Part shown: positions 53,639 through 61,571 of the stretch, in pieces
How positions within the stretch are numbered: position 1 is the stretch's first letter
How the letters are laid out: the number at the start of each line of letters is the position of its first letter
DNA from: an uncultured bacterium
GTDB lineage: Bacteria; Calescibacteriota; Calescibacteriia; Calescibacteriales; Calescibacteriaceae
Direction: 5' to 3'
NCBI GenBank assembly: GCA_938036315.1
Contig: CALHPK010000002.1
Coordinates: forward strand, 62,001-126,000
Length of the DNA stretch: 64,000 nt
Program-made: the position numbers and the translations under genes
The notes under the pieces: model-generated
What the model was told of the DNA's origin: nothing
Database searches by the model: none
Seen by the model: the letters and a program-made list of their open reading frames with translations, nothing else

Positions 53639-55129
53639 CTAGATCAAACTGTCGCAAAGCTGTATTTCATATGGGATTCTCTCACACGCCGGGTTAATCT
53701 TTTTAGGATTCCCCTCAAATGTGTAATGTCCAGACTTTTCATATGGCAAAGTCGCTGGAATAAAAACCCCCACAAAATCATCTCTTTCAAGTCTAAGATC
53801 TATAATAACAATGAAGTCACCTCGCAAATCCTTTTGAGAAATAGAACCCTTATTAGCTCCCATACCATAGTATATTAAAGCTGAATATTGACCACTTTTT
53901 ATTTTAGATATGACTTCGTCTTTTACTCCGCCAAGAATATTGCATCCGCCGATATAGTTTGGAGCCTTTCTCCTTTTGATAAGGATATCATCCTCCTCCC
54001 CTTCTAATGGCGGTAAAAGGGTTATATCTGCATCCACTTTTTCGGCAAGTTCCTTGAATTTTGTCATTTCCTCGTTTGTCGCATATGGGGTTACAAGAAT
54101 TGCTTTTTTATCATAGCTGAGGAAAGTTCTGGCGACTTTCTTTGTATCTTCCCAGCTTATCTCCTCCTTAATACCACCGCGAACCGAAAGAGGGTTAGTG
54201 TCTTTTGGAAAGAAAAAGTTTCTCCACTCCCATCTTCCAATATCACACATAATAAGATCTTGTGTGTAAAGTTTATCATATGAATGTGCTCCTATATCTT
54301 CTATACCGATGATCTCGGAATATGCAGGCTGGATCAGATTTTTATTTTGTGAATAAAGTGATTCCTCCGCCTTATCAAGCATATTGTCAAATGTCTTAAC
54401 TCTGACAATTTTATTCTCCCATGCTTCAACTACAACTCTGCATCCCCTCTCACACATCGGGCAATGAGTAAGTGTCCTCTGAACACGCCAAGCACGCGGG
54501 AGATACGAACTTGCTTCATCTACCAAAGCGCCGACAGGACAGAGGTCTATTATATTCCCAGAATACTTGGAACCATCTGCAAATTTTTCAGGAAATATTG
54601 TAAGGTCTGACAAGAATCCGCGCTGCGTAACACTTAGTCCACCTGTCTTAGTAAAATCTCGAAGGAATCTTACGCATCTTGTACACAAAACGCATCTTTC
54701 TTTGAAAAGAATTATCTTTTCTGAGACCCTAATCCATCCCTTTAATCTTCTTTTCCCATCGTATCTTTTCCGCTCAGGTCCCCATATGTAGGTGAAATTC
54801 TGTAGATCACACTCTCCAGATCTCGGACACACAGGGCAATCCACAGGGTGATGCTGGAGCAAGAACTCCAAAGCCAAATTTCTGAGCTTTTTAACCTTTT
54901 CGTCTTTAGTGTCAACAACCATATCTTTATCTACTGTGACTGTGCAAGCAGTGGTTGGGCGTGGAACTCCCTCGATTTTTACAAAACACATCCTGCACTG
55001 TGCTACGACTTTCAAAAGAGGATGATAGCAGTAGTGCGGGATGTAAACCCCAGCTTTCAAAGCCGCAATTATGAGATTTGTCCCTTTCTCAACTTCAACT
55101 TCTTTGCCATCTATTCTGAGAACCGGCAT
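53639..55129 (-). CDS. nuoG: NADH-quinone oxidoreductase subunit G-like iron-sulfur protein
   Basis: The N-terminal 2Fe-2S ferredoxin domain (HYCYHPLLKVVAQCRMC) is followed by the His/Cys 4Fe-4S site HHPVDCPVCPRSGECDLQ. The 4Fe-4S pair CVLCTRCVRF with LCPVGAL comes next. The fourth site, CPMCERGC, is completed by IMCDIGRW, typical of the molybdopterin oxidoreductase superfamily. The remaining ~200 residues form a shortened catalytic-like domain. The full protein is 496 residues, shorter than E. coli NuoG. The start MPVLRIDGKEV at 55129 gives the standard NuoG opening; a longer frame to 55174 is less likely. No other nuo gene is nearby. Confidence 0.88.
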   Translation of the reverse strand: MPVLRIDGKEVEVEKGTNLIIAALKAGVYIPHYCYHPLLKVVAQCRMCFVKIEGVPRPTTACTVTVDKDMVVDTKDEKVKKLRNLALEFLLQHHPVDCPVCPRSGECDLQNFTYIWGPERKRYDGKRRLKGWIRVSEKIILFKERCVLCTRCVRFLRDFTKTGGLSVTQRGFLSDLTIFPEKFADGSKYSGNIIDLCPVGALVDEASSYLPRAWRVQRTLTHCPMCERGCRVVVEAWENKIVRVKTFDNMLDKAEESLYSQNKNLIQPAYSEIIGIEDIGAHSYDKLYTQDLIMCDIGRWEWRNFFFPKDTNPLSVRGGIKEEISWEDTKKVARTFLSYDKKAILVTPYATNEEMTKFKELAEKVDADITLLPPLEGEEDDILIKRRKAPNYIGGCNILGGVKDEVISKIKSGQYSALIYYGMGANKGSISQKDLRGDFIVIIDLRLERDDFVGVFIPATLPYEKSGHYTFEGNPKKINPACERIPYEIQLCDSLI

Positions 55130-55231
55130 ACATAAAATTTTGAAATCAACAGAACTCTTTTCCAAATTCCCCAAATTCTTTCAAATCTCAATTGCAATGT
55201 AAGGAAATTTTTCTGATTTGCAAACTAAATT

Positions 55232-56692
55232 CTACGAAAAAACTTTCTCAGCTTTGCGTGGAAAATATCTTGACATTCTGAATATATTTCTCACCCCAAC
55301 AGCTGACAAAGTAACAACAATAGGATCAACTGTAAAAAACCTCCTTGGTTGAGCTGATTCAAAAGTAGTTACCAAAAATGTACCGTACACTATTGTAAAT
55401 ATTGCAAAGAAGGTTTCTGCAATCTTCTCTTTCCTGAAAATGGAGAGTATAGCAAAAACCAGCGAAAATATCCTTATCAACCAAGCTGTTCCATAGAACA
55501 ACCACCATCCGAAGCTGAGGAGTTTAAGCCTTTTTTCTTTAACCTCTTCAAATACTTCTTTCACCTTCCCCTGAAGAAGCTTCGGGACAATTGATAATGT
55601 TAATTCTTCGCTTGAAGGACTTATATTCCCCGTGATTGTGAAATACAGGTGAGCTATTCCAAAAGGAGGAGAAGATCTGAAAACCCCGGCTATATGAATT
55701 TCAAAAGGATACTTCCAAAAATTCTTTATTATCTCCCTTCTACATATTTTGCCAACCTGAAGTTCCTTTGTTAAATTCATAGGATAATTATTAACTTCCT
55801 CTTGCGACGAGAATTTTACCCCCCATTTGAACTCCTCTGACGCCATATTATAGAGTTCTAAATCTTTATAACTACCTAACCACATTCCCTTCTTCATCTT
55901 TTGATACACTTCGCACAAAAACACAAAGTCCCCGGGTCTGAAAATAAAAAGATTCCATATCATATAGTTTCTTATAAACCATGGTAAAATGCTTAGTGAG
56001 AAAGCGAGTCCAGTATAAATAGCAAGTTTTAGATTTTGTGATGTTGACTTTGAAATTCTCCATAAAACTGCAAAATACAAAATTGGGAAAACCATTCCAA
56101 ATAAATACCAAATTGGATGAAGCAGAGCGAGAATTCCCACCACAAGACCAGAAAGAAATGCATTTTTAAACTTTGGAGCTGACAAAGCCAACACGAAAAG
56201 AATAAGAAGTAGGAAACCCTGAAGAGGTTCTGTCATCATAGCTTGTGCATGCAGAATAGGTATAGGAGAAATCGCATAAATCAGAGAAGGTACAAGAGAA
56301 AAGTTTCCAGTAAGCCCCAAAAGCTTAGATAGCTTATACATAACAAAAATCTTCGAAGCATCAATTATATTCTGACTGAAAATCACAAGCTCGGGTCTTT
56401 CTCCAAAGATAGCGTAGTGGACAGCAATAAACAAAGGATACACGGGAGGTCGATAAATTTCCGGATCTGCAGAGGGAACACACTTTTGAGGGAAATTCTT
56501 TGGAAACTCCCTTGGACAGTCATTAATATATTTCCCTTTCTGGATAAGGTTTATTGCTGGAAATTCATAAGTATATGAATCTATAGTATAAAAAGCTCGG
56601 GAGGGATCGGGTTTTATAAACTTGTACCAGAAACCAAGCCTTAAAACCAGTGCGCTACAGAATATTAAAAACAATTTTATCACATCTTTCAT
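55232..56692 (-). CDS. Membrane glycosyltransferase, GT39/ArnT-like (PMT-2 superfamily)
   Basis: A 486-residue protein with about ten membrane segments. The first large periplasmic loop holds ...DSYTYEFPAINLIQKGKY and RPPVYPLFIAVHYAIFGE, the pattern of GT-C enzymes that use polyprenyl-phosphate sugars. The acceptor is unknown; a surface glycan, lipid A or protein is possible. It lies 7 bp downstream of the hexapeptide acetyltransferase on the same strand, so it belongs to a sugar-modification operon with the Gfo/Idh dehydrogenase. Confidence 0.78.
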   Translation of the reverse strand: MKDVIKLFLIFCSALVLRLGFWYKFIKPDPSRAFYTIDSYTYEFPAINLIQKGKYINDCPREFPKNFPQKCVPSADPEIYRPPVYPLFIAVHYAIFGERPELVIFSQNIIDASKIFVMYKLSKLLGLTGNFSLVPSLIYAISPIPILHAQAMMTEPLQGFLLLILFVLALSAPKFKNAFLSGLVVGILALLHPIWYLFGMVFPILYFAVLWRISKSTSQNLKLAIYTGLAFSLSILPWFIRNYMIWNLFIFRPGDFVFLCEVYQKMKKGMWLGSYKDLELYNMASEEFKWGVKFSSQEEVNNYPMNLTKELQVGKICRREIIKNFWKYPFEIHIAGVFRSSPPFGIAHLYFTITGNISPSSEELTLSIVPKLLQGKVKEVFEEVKEKRLKLLSFGWWLFYGTAWLIRIFSLVFAILSIFRKEKIAETFFAIFTIVYGTFLVTTFESAQPRRFFTVDPIVVTLSAVGVRNIFRMSRYFPRKAEKVFS

Positions 56693-56699
56693 ATGTTGC

Positions 56700-57272
56700 T
56701 CACGTGAGAGGAGGTCCTCCTACGAACTCTACCCTCTTTGTTTTTCTATTTATGTTATATTTTCTTCCACATCTTCTGCATTCGGATTTTTTAAGTGGGA
56801 GTCCGCAGGCGCATACATATCCTACGATTTTCCCTGGGTTTCCAGCCACAATAGAAAAATCCGGCACTGACTTTGTAACTACTGCCCCTGCAGCTACCAT
56901 GGCATATCTGCCTATTTCAACTCCGCAAAGTATAATGGCTCCAGCTCCCACCGTAGCATATCTCCTCACTACAGTTTGCTTAAGCTCCCAATTCTCATTT
57001 CTGCTCCTTGGATATTTATCATTTGTGAAAACAGCATTCGGTCCCACGAAAACAAAATCTTCAAGGTATATTCCATCCCACAAAGCTACCTGATTTTTTA
57101 TCGTACAAAAATCCCCAATCACTACTTTACTTTCTATATAGCAGTGTTCCCCTATGTTACAATACTTTCCTATTCTTGCCCCTTTCATAACATGAGTCCA
57201 AGCCCAGATTCTTGTTCCCTCCCCTATATCTTCACTTTCGACTATTGCAAGTGGATGCTTAAAAAATCTCAT
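56700..57272 (-). CDS. Hexapeptide-repeat N-acetyltransferase, WbpD-like, with zinc-ribbon-like tail
   Basis: A left-handed beta-helix acyltransferase of 190 residues. Hexapeptide turns are visible from IGEGTRIWAWTHVMKGARIG to VAAGAVVTKSVPDFSIVAG. The family converts UDP-2-acetamido-3-amino-uronic acid to the diacetamido form. The C terminus adds CACGLPLKKSECRRCGRKY, a probable zinc-binding ribbon common in this subfamily. I chose ATG 57272; an upstream ATG at 57326 would overlap the small frame described separately. A TATAAA ends 7 nt before the ATG. With the dehydrogenase upstream it fits two steps of the WbpB-WbpE-WbpD pathway, the aminotransferase being elsewhere. Confidence 0.85.
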   Translation of the reverse strand: MRFFKHPLAIVESEDIGEGTRIWAWTHVMKGARIGKYCNIGEHCYIESKVVIGDFCTIKNQVALWDGIYLEDFVFVGPNAVFTNDKYPRSRNENWELKQTVVRRYATVGAGAIILCGVEIGRYAMVAAGAVVTKSVPDFSIVAGNPGKIVGYVCACGLPLKKSECRRCGRKYNINRKTKRVEFVGGPPLT

Positions 57273-57279
57273 AATTAAT

Positions 57280-57393
57280 TTATAATTCCAGAGCTTCTGA
57301 TGAATTGGTTGAACTATCATTCTCAATTACTATCTTATCAACTATATATTTCGGGAACTTCTCTAATATTTCCTCTGCAATATGTCCTTCCAT
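57280..57393 (-). CDS. Possible 37-residue small protein between the dehydrogenase and acetyltransferase genes
   Basis: A short frame MEGHIAEEILEKFPKYIV...SSEALEL with protein-like, amphipathic composition ends 7 nt before the acetyltransferase ATG. The same frame stays open upstream to the stop of the Gfo/Idh gene, about 62 codons in all, but contains no other start codon. This could be a small gene, a decayed end of the dehydrogenase, or chance. A 14-bp tandem duplication (57390-57417) overlaps its start. No match is recognised. Confidence 0.3.
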   Translation of the reverse strand: MEGHIAEEILEKFPKYIVDKIVIENDSSTNSSEALEL

Positions 57394-57417
57394 TATATAC
57401 AGGCCATTATGTACAGG
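57390..57417. repeat. 14-bp tandem duplication
   Basis: CCATTATATACAGG followed directly by CCATTATGTACAGG, one mismatch, in the gap of the sugar operon. Confidence 0.65.
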
Positions 57418-57468
57418 TACTACACAACTAATATTTTTGTTCTTATACTTACTTTTATTTACTTTGCA

Positions 57469-58461
57469 TTACATCTTATTCAGCAAAATTTTGTCACATT
57501 CTTCTAAAATTTTTATTATCTCAAGTGCGAAAAATTCATCTGATTCGAATTTAGTTCCTTGACTCAAGGCTTTTACGACTTCGTCCACCTCAATAGATAA
57601 ACTCTCGACATTTTCAACTTTCAAGATTCTTATGTCTCCGGAAACATATGTTGGGAAAAATGGATTTTCATCTTTTTTATATTTCTCTTTCTCTTCATAG
57701 TATATAATCCTTAGCTTTTCAACTGGGTTAACATCGTCCCATATAATCATCTTATCCTCTCCACCTATTACCATTTTTCTTATTTTCAATGGGGAAAACC
57801 AATTCACGTATATATGTCCTATTATTGAATCATCCGCCAGAAAAGAGATATGAGCCATATCATTTTTTGTTTTCCCGTAAAGTTTTGTAGCTAAAACATC
57901 CAAAATTTTTATTCTGTATCCGAAGTAAAGTAAAATTGAAAAATCATGAACTGCTAAATCCCATATGACGTCCACGCCTTCGCGGTAAGGAGCTCTAACC
58001 CTTTCGCTATCAAAATATATCAATTTGCCAAAATCGTTGCTACTTATTATCTCTTTTATCTTTCTTGTGACTGGATTGAATACAAATGTGTGATCCACAA
58101 ATATTTTAAGGTTTTTCTTTTTTGAGATTTCTATAAGTTCTTCACATTCTTTTGATGAAGTAGTTAGAGGCTTTGCAGCAAGCACATTTTTTGAATTCAA
58201 AATGGCCTTCTTGATTATCTCATAATGAGTTTCTGGAGGCGTTGCTACCACAACGATATCTAGATCCTCTCTGAATAGTTCCTCGTAGTTCTTTGTAGCC
58301 CTTCTAATATAAGGGTACTTCCTCATATATATTCCAAGTTTTGTTTCATCTAAATCACATATATAGTCAACAGATACTTGCGGATGATTGTAAAAATTCC
58401 TGAGAAGATTAGGTCCCCAGTAGCCGAGCCCAATTATACCTACCTTGATTTTCTTCTCCAT
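57469..58461 (-). CDS. Gfo/Idh/MocA-family sugar-nucleotide dehydrogenase (WbpB/WlbA-like)
   Basis: A 330-residue NAD(P)-dependent oxidoreductase. The Rossmann motif GIIGLGYWGPNLLRNF is at residue 9. The catalytic Lys lies in AAKPLTTSS, where EKP is more usual. The DxxxH-type site is in WDLAVHDFSILLYFG. The closest functional theme is oxidation at C3 of UDP-N-acetylglucosaminuronic acid, consistent with the WbpD-like acetyltransferase downstream. A GGAGG 11 nt upstream supports the ATG. It is the first gene of the operon 58461 to 55232. Confidence 0.85.
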   Translation of the reverse strand: MEKKIKVGIIGLGYWGPNLLRNFYNHPQVSVDYICDLDETKLGIYMRKYPYIRRATKNYEELFREDLDIVVVATPPETHYEIIKKAILNSKNVLAAKPLTTSSKECEELIEISKKKNLKIFVDHTFVFNPVTRKIKEIISSNDFGKLIYFDSERVRAPYREGVDVIWDLAVHDFSILLYFGYRIKILDVLATKLYGKTKNDMAHISFLADDSIIGHIYVNWFSPLKIRKMVIGGEDKMIIWDDVNPVEKLRIIYYEEKEKYKKDENPFFPTYVSGDIRILKVENVESLSIEVDEVVKALSQGTKFESDEFFALEIIKILEECDKILLNKM

Positions 58462-58472
58462 AAATTATCTGT

Positions 58473-58477
58473 CCTCC
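58473..58477 (-). promoter_or_regulatory. Shine-Dalgarno site of the Gfo/Idh gene
   Basis: GGAGG 11 nt before ATG 58461 on the minus strand. Confidence 0.5.
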
Positions 58478-58566
58478 ACCATAATTTACGGTTATGTATA
58501 TATATAATATAGCAAATTTGGGTCAAAATCTTTTCCTGATACATACAACATCTCAGTTAAATATAT

Positions 58567-58607
58567 GTTTTCTTATAACTGTTTTCTTATAACTATTTTT
58601 TATAACT
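58567..58607. repeat. 14-bp tandem repeat, about three copies
   Basis: GTTTTCTTATAACT twice exactly, then ATTTTTTATAACT, in the divergent gap between the Gfo/Idh and HerA-like genes. Confidence 0.75.
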
Positions 58608-58670
58608 ATAGCTATAAGGCTCTTGTGAAAATGCTCAAGAATTTCAACTCAAATCAAGGTTTGGCGTTAT

Positions 58671-58676
58671 TATAAT
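58671..58676 (+). promoter_or_regulatory. -10 element of the HerA-like gene (TATAAT)
   Basis: Consensus TATAAT ending 6 nt before ATG 58683; predicts a leaderless transcript. I see no clear TTGACA at -35. Confidence 0.5.
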
Positions 58677-58682
58677 TTTAGT

Positions 58683-60521
58683 ATGGAAGGGCTGGATGAA
58701 AGAATAGGAGTGGTTCTCGGAACAAAAGCTGCAAGCCCAGTGGAATTTTTCGTAGCAGTGGACAGAAATGCAATCCTTCAACTTGATGACGCAGTTTATG
58801 TCAGGTCTAAACTTCCTGATGGTAACAATCTATATTTTTACGGCATAGTTTCACAAGTTGAAAAAGCGTATGACGGTTTAACTTTTGACTCTGATATGTA
58901 CTATCTTGAACACATACCTGTTGAGACAAAATATATAGCAAAAGTCAGAACAACAACAATAGAACCCGAAAAATGGATCCCACCAACACCTGGCGACCCG
59001 GTTTATATTGCAAAAGGAGAAAAATTTGAAAAAGCAATAGGAGCTGAGAAGATGGAAAGAAAGATTTTTGCAGGATTCTCACTCACAGGAAACGAAAAAA
59101 TTTACATAGACCTTGATTTTATAGATGGGACCAAAGGAGCCCACGTAAATATATCTGGAGTTTCCGGTGTTGCGACAAAAACAACTTATGGAGTATTTCT
59201 GATCCAGCAAATAATGTCTCAATATTGGCAAATGAGGGATGAACATTATGCAGTGGTGGTTTTTAATGTCAAAGGAGAAGATCTGCTGTTTTTGGATAAA
59301 GCTAACAAAAGAGTATCTGAGGAAACACTCAATATCTGGGAAAGTATCCTCCCTGGAGTTAAGGAAAATCATAGTCGAGGAAAAGGTTTAATTTACTCAG
59401 ATCCCAAAATATGTGTTCCCCCCACAGCAGATCTGAAACCAAATACATCCCAAAGGGCGCTTGAAGAAACTTTCATCTTCGGCATAAACATTTATGAATT
59501 TGCAAAATATGGAATCTTAAGATTCATAGTATCTGAAAGCGATTCTGACCAGATCAAAGATTTAGCCGAGGAATTAGCAGGAATTCTCTACAAACTTGCT
59601 GATAAAACCAAAAAGGATGAAGGAAAGAACAAAAAAGAAGAAGAAATAAACTACATCAGTATAGTAAGGGGAAATGAAAAGAAAAAGATAGAAAGATTGA
59701 AATCTGAAAATGAAGATTATACTCTTGAAAAATTCATCGAAGAAATTTTAGACGGAGAGTTCAAAACTGGAGATAACCAGATAAATCAACTAGTAGTAAC
59801 AAATAAAATAATAAAAGAATCGGCTCCAGGTACGAAGAAAGCATTCTTGAGGAGGTTCAGGTCTGCTATGCGCGAACTTAATCATATTGTAAGGACAGAG
59901 TTCACTAAAAGCACAAGTTCCTTAAAAAGTATCACCTTTAATGATATAGCTAATATCAAAAAGGGCGAAGTTATGGTTGTAGATATTGGAAAAATGAGCG
60001 ATGAAGCTCAAAGAATAATTGTAGGTTCGCTTTTAAGTAGAATCTTTGAAATACACGCCGAAGGCGGAGTGAAGAGAAAATTATTAATTATGCTTGATGA
60101 GCTGTCAAAATATGCCCCCCGAGAAGGTTCCTCTCCTATAAAATCAGTCCTTGAGGATATAGCCGAAAGAGGAAGGAGTTTAGGTATAATTCTTATCGGA
60201 GCTGAGCAGAGCGCAAAAACTGTTTCAAGAAAAATAATTCTCAACTCATCAGTAAAAGTTGTAGGAAGAATGTCACCAGAAGAGCTTGAGAGTTCTGAGT
60301 ACGGATTCTTATCTAATGAGATGAAGTTGAGACTTCTTTCTGCTCAGCCAGGAAAACTCATAATATATCAGCCCGGGGTCTTTACCCCACTACCTATCAC
60401 ATTTCCTTACCCCTTCTGGGCAACAAGAAAAGACGAAGTGTTAATACCCCAGGGAGCAAATGGAGGCAAAAGATCATTAAGTGAGATAGATGAAAACCTC
60501 ATAGCGGAGGGAACAATATAA
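58683..60521 (+). CDS. HerA-like (FtsK/HerA superfamily) ATPase
   Basis: A 612-residue ATPase. A beta-barrel-like N terminus (HAS-barrel type, residues about 5-90) precedes a P-loop that reads ISGVSGVATKTTYG near residue 165. Its final Gly is replaced by Thr, a variant I associate with bacterial HerA-like proteins. Walker B is LLIMLDELSKYAP, and the arginine and sensor regions are GRSLGIILIGAEQSAKTVSRKII. A long charged insert (about residues 310-370) is rich in Lys and Glu. HerA pumps DNA with the nuclease NurA, but no nurA is adjacent. Instead a glycosyltransferase overlaps its stop codon. Confidence 0.8.
   Translation: MEGLDERIGVVLGTKAASPVEFFVAVDRNAILQLDDAVYVRSKLPDGNNLYFYGIVSQVEKAYDGLTFDSDMYYLEHIPVETKYIAKVRTTTIEPEKWIPPTPGDPVYIAKGEKFEKAIGAEKMERKIFAGFSLTGNEKIYIDLDFIDGTKGAHVNISGVSGVATKTTYGVFLIQQIMSQYWQMRDEHYAVVVFNVKGEDLLFLDKANKRVSEETLNIWESILPGVKENHSRGKGLIYSDPKICVPPTADLKPNTSQRALEETFIFGINIYEFAKYGILRFIVSESDSDQIKDLAEELAGILYKLADKTKKDEGKNKKEEEINYISIVRGNEKKKIERLKSENEDYTLEKFIEEILDGEFKTGDNQINQLVVTNKIIKESAPGTKKAFLRRFRSAMRELNHIVRTEFTKSTSSLKSITFNDIANIKKGEVMVVDIGKMSDEAQRIIVGSLLSRIFEIHAEGGVKRKLLIMLDELSKYAPREGSSPIKSVLEDIAERGRSLGIILIGAEQSAKTVSRKIILNSSVKVVGRMSPEELESSEYGFLSNEMKLRLLSAQPGKLIIYQPGVFTPLPITFPYPFWATRKDEVLIPQGANGGKRSLSEIDENLIAEGTI
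60506..60510 (+). promoter_or_regulatory. Shine-Dalgarno site of the glycosyltransferase after the HerA-like gene
   Basis: GGAGG inside the end of the HerA-like gene, 10 nt before ATG 60521. Confidence 0.5.
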
Positions 60522-61300
60522 TGCTATCGGTAGCAATAATATCACATAACAGCGAAAGATTAATATCAAAATGTATAAAAAGTGTCATAGATATCTCAGA
60601 TGATATAGTGGTTGTGGATTCATTCTCAGAAGATAGAACTCCACAAATTGCTGAATCGCTCGGTGCAAGAGTTATAAAAAGAGAATTCAGAGATTTTTAT
60701 GAACAGAAAAACTTCGCAGTATCACTATGCAAAAACGAATGGGTTCTATCTCTTGATTCTGACGAGATAGTATCAGAAGAACTAAGAAACGAAATAGCAA
60801 AAAAAATCGATTTCAAAAATATAAAGTATAGTGGATTCCTAATCAGAAGAAGAAATATATATCTTGGAAAGACGGTTCATGTCTGGTCAAACTATGTTCC
60901 GAGATTGTTCAGAAAATCAAGAGCAATGTGGAAAGGCGAAATTGTGCATGAGAGCGTTGAAATCCAGGGAAAAATCGGTAAACTAAAAGGTGATATAATC
61001 CACTATACTTATTCATCATGTAAGGAGCATTTTGCAAAAACATTAAACTTCGGAGAAAAAAGCGCAATCAAAAAGTATCTTCAAGGAGAAAGAGGATACA
61101 GAATCAAGCTTCTGATAACTCCATTTTGGGAATTTTTCAAACACTTCATACTAAAAATGGGGTTTACTGATGGAACAAGAGGACTCATAATATCTTATTC
61201 AGCAATGATCGATAGAATCATAAGATACTCACTTCTTTGGGAAAAAAATGAAATCAGAAACTACGAATACGAAGAAGATCCACAGATACAGCTAAAATAA
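60521..61300 (+). CDS. Glycosyltransferase family 2, WaaE/KdtX-like
   Basis: A 259-residue GT-A enzyme: SVAIISHNSERLISKCIKSV, DDIVVVDSFSEDRT and the metal-binding LSLDSDEIVSEEL. The typical WaaE-type ARGE-like region WKGEIVHESVEIQGKIG follows, then IIHYTYSS. Relatives add glucose or heptose to the lipopolysaccharide core. Its start overlaps the HerA-like stop (TAATG), so the two are translationally coupled, although a functional link is not obvious. It is complete. Confidence 0.87.
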   Translation: MLSVAIISHNSERLISKCIKSVIDISDDIVVVDSFSEDRTPQIAESLGARVIKREFRDFYEQKNFAVSLCKNEWVLSLDSDEIVSEELRNEIAKKIDFKNIKYSGFLIRRRNIYLGKTVHVWSNYVPRLFRKSRAMWKGEIVHESVEIQGKIGKLKGDIIHYTYSSCKEHFAKTLNFGEKSAIKKYLQGERGYRIKLLITPFWEFFKHFILKMGFTDGTRGLIISYSAMIDRIIRYSLLWEKNEIRNYEYEEDPQIQLK

Positions 61301-61414
61301 CTCTATATTACCAAAATAAATGATAACTCATAAAATAAAAATGAATACACATCAATCAATCAGTAAAGAACACTACCGTCATATGATCTGAAATGTTAAT
61401 AATCATTAATTAAT

Positions 61415-61429
61415 AGCAATATTATTGCT
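61415..61429. other. Inverted repeat upstream of the ACT-domain gene
   Basis: AGCAAT-ATT-ATTGCT, a perfect 6-bp palindromic pair with a 3-nt centre, about 145 bp before the ACT gene. Possible operator. Confidence 0.3.
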
Positions 61430-61479
61430 TAACACAATACCATTACTTAATAAAAATACCATTTCCAATATATCATTAC

Positions 61480-61498
61480 TATAACTATAAAAGTTATA
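61480..61498. other. Second inverted repeat upstream of the ACT-domain gene
   Basis: TATAACT-ATAAA-AGTTATA, a perfect 7-bp pair with a 5-nt loop, about 75 bp before the ATG. Composition is AT-rich, so chance is possible. Confidence 0.3.
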
Positions 61499-61571
61499 AA
61501 CAGACAGAGAATAAAAAAATTGATAAATATGATCACAGAATAGAAAAGTTAAGAATTGATTTATAGTAATT

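Noticed and set aside
55130-55174. Longer NuoG start at 55174
   Set aside because: The added 15 residues have no homology pattern, whereas MPVLRIDGKEV is the usual N terminus.
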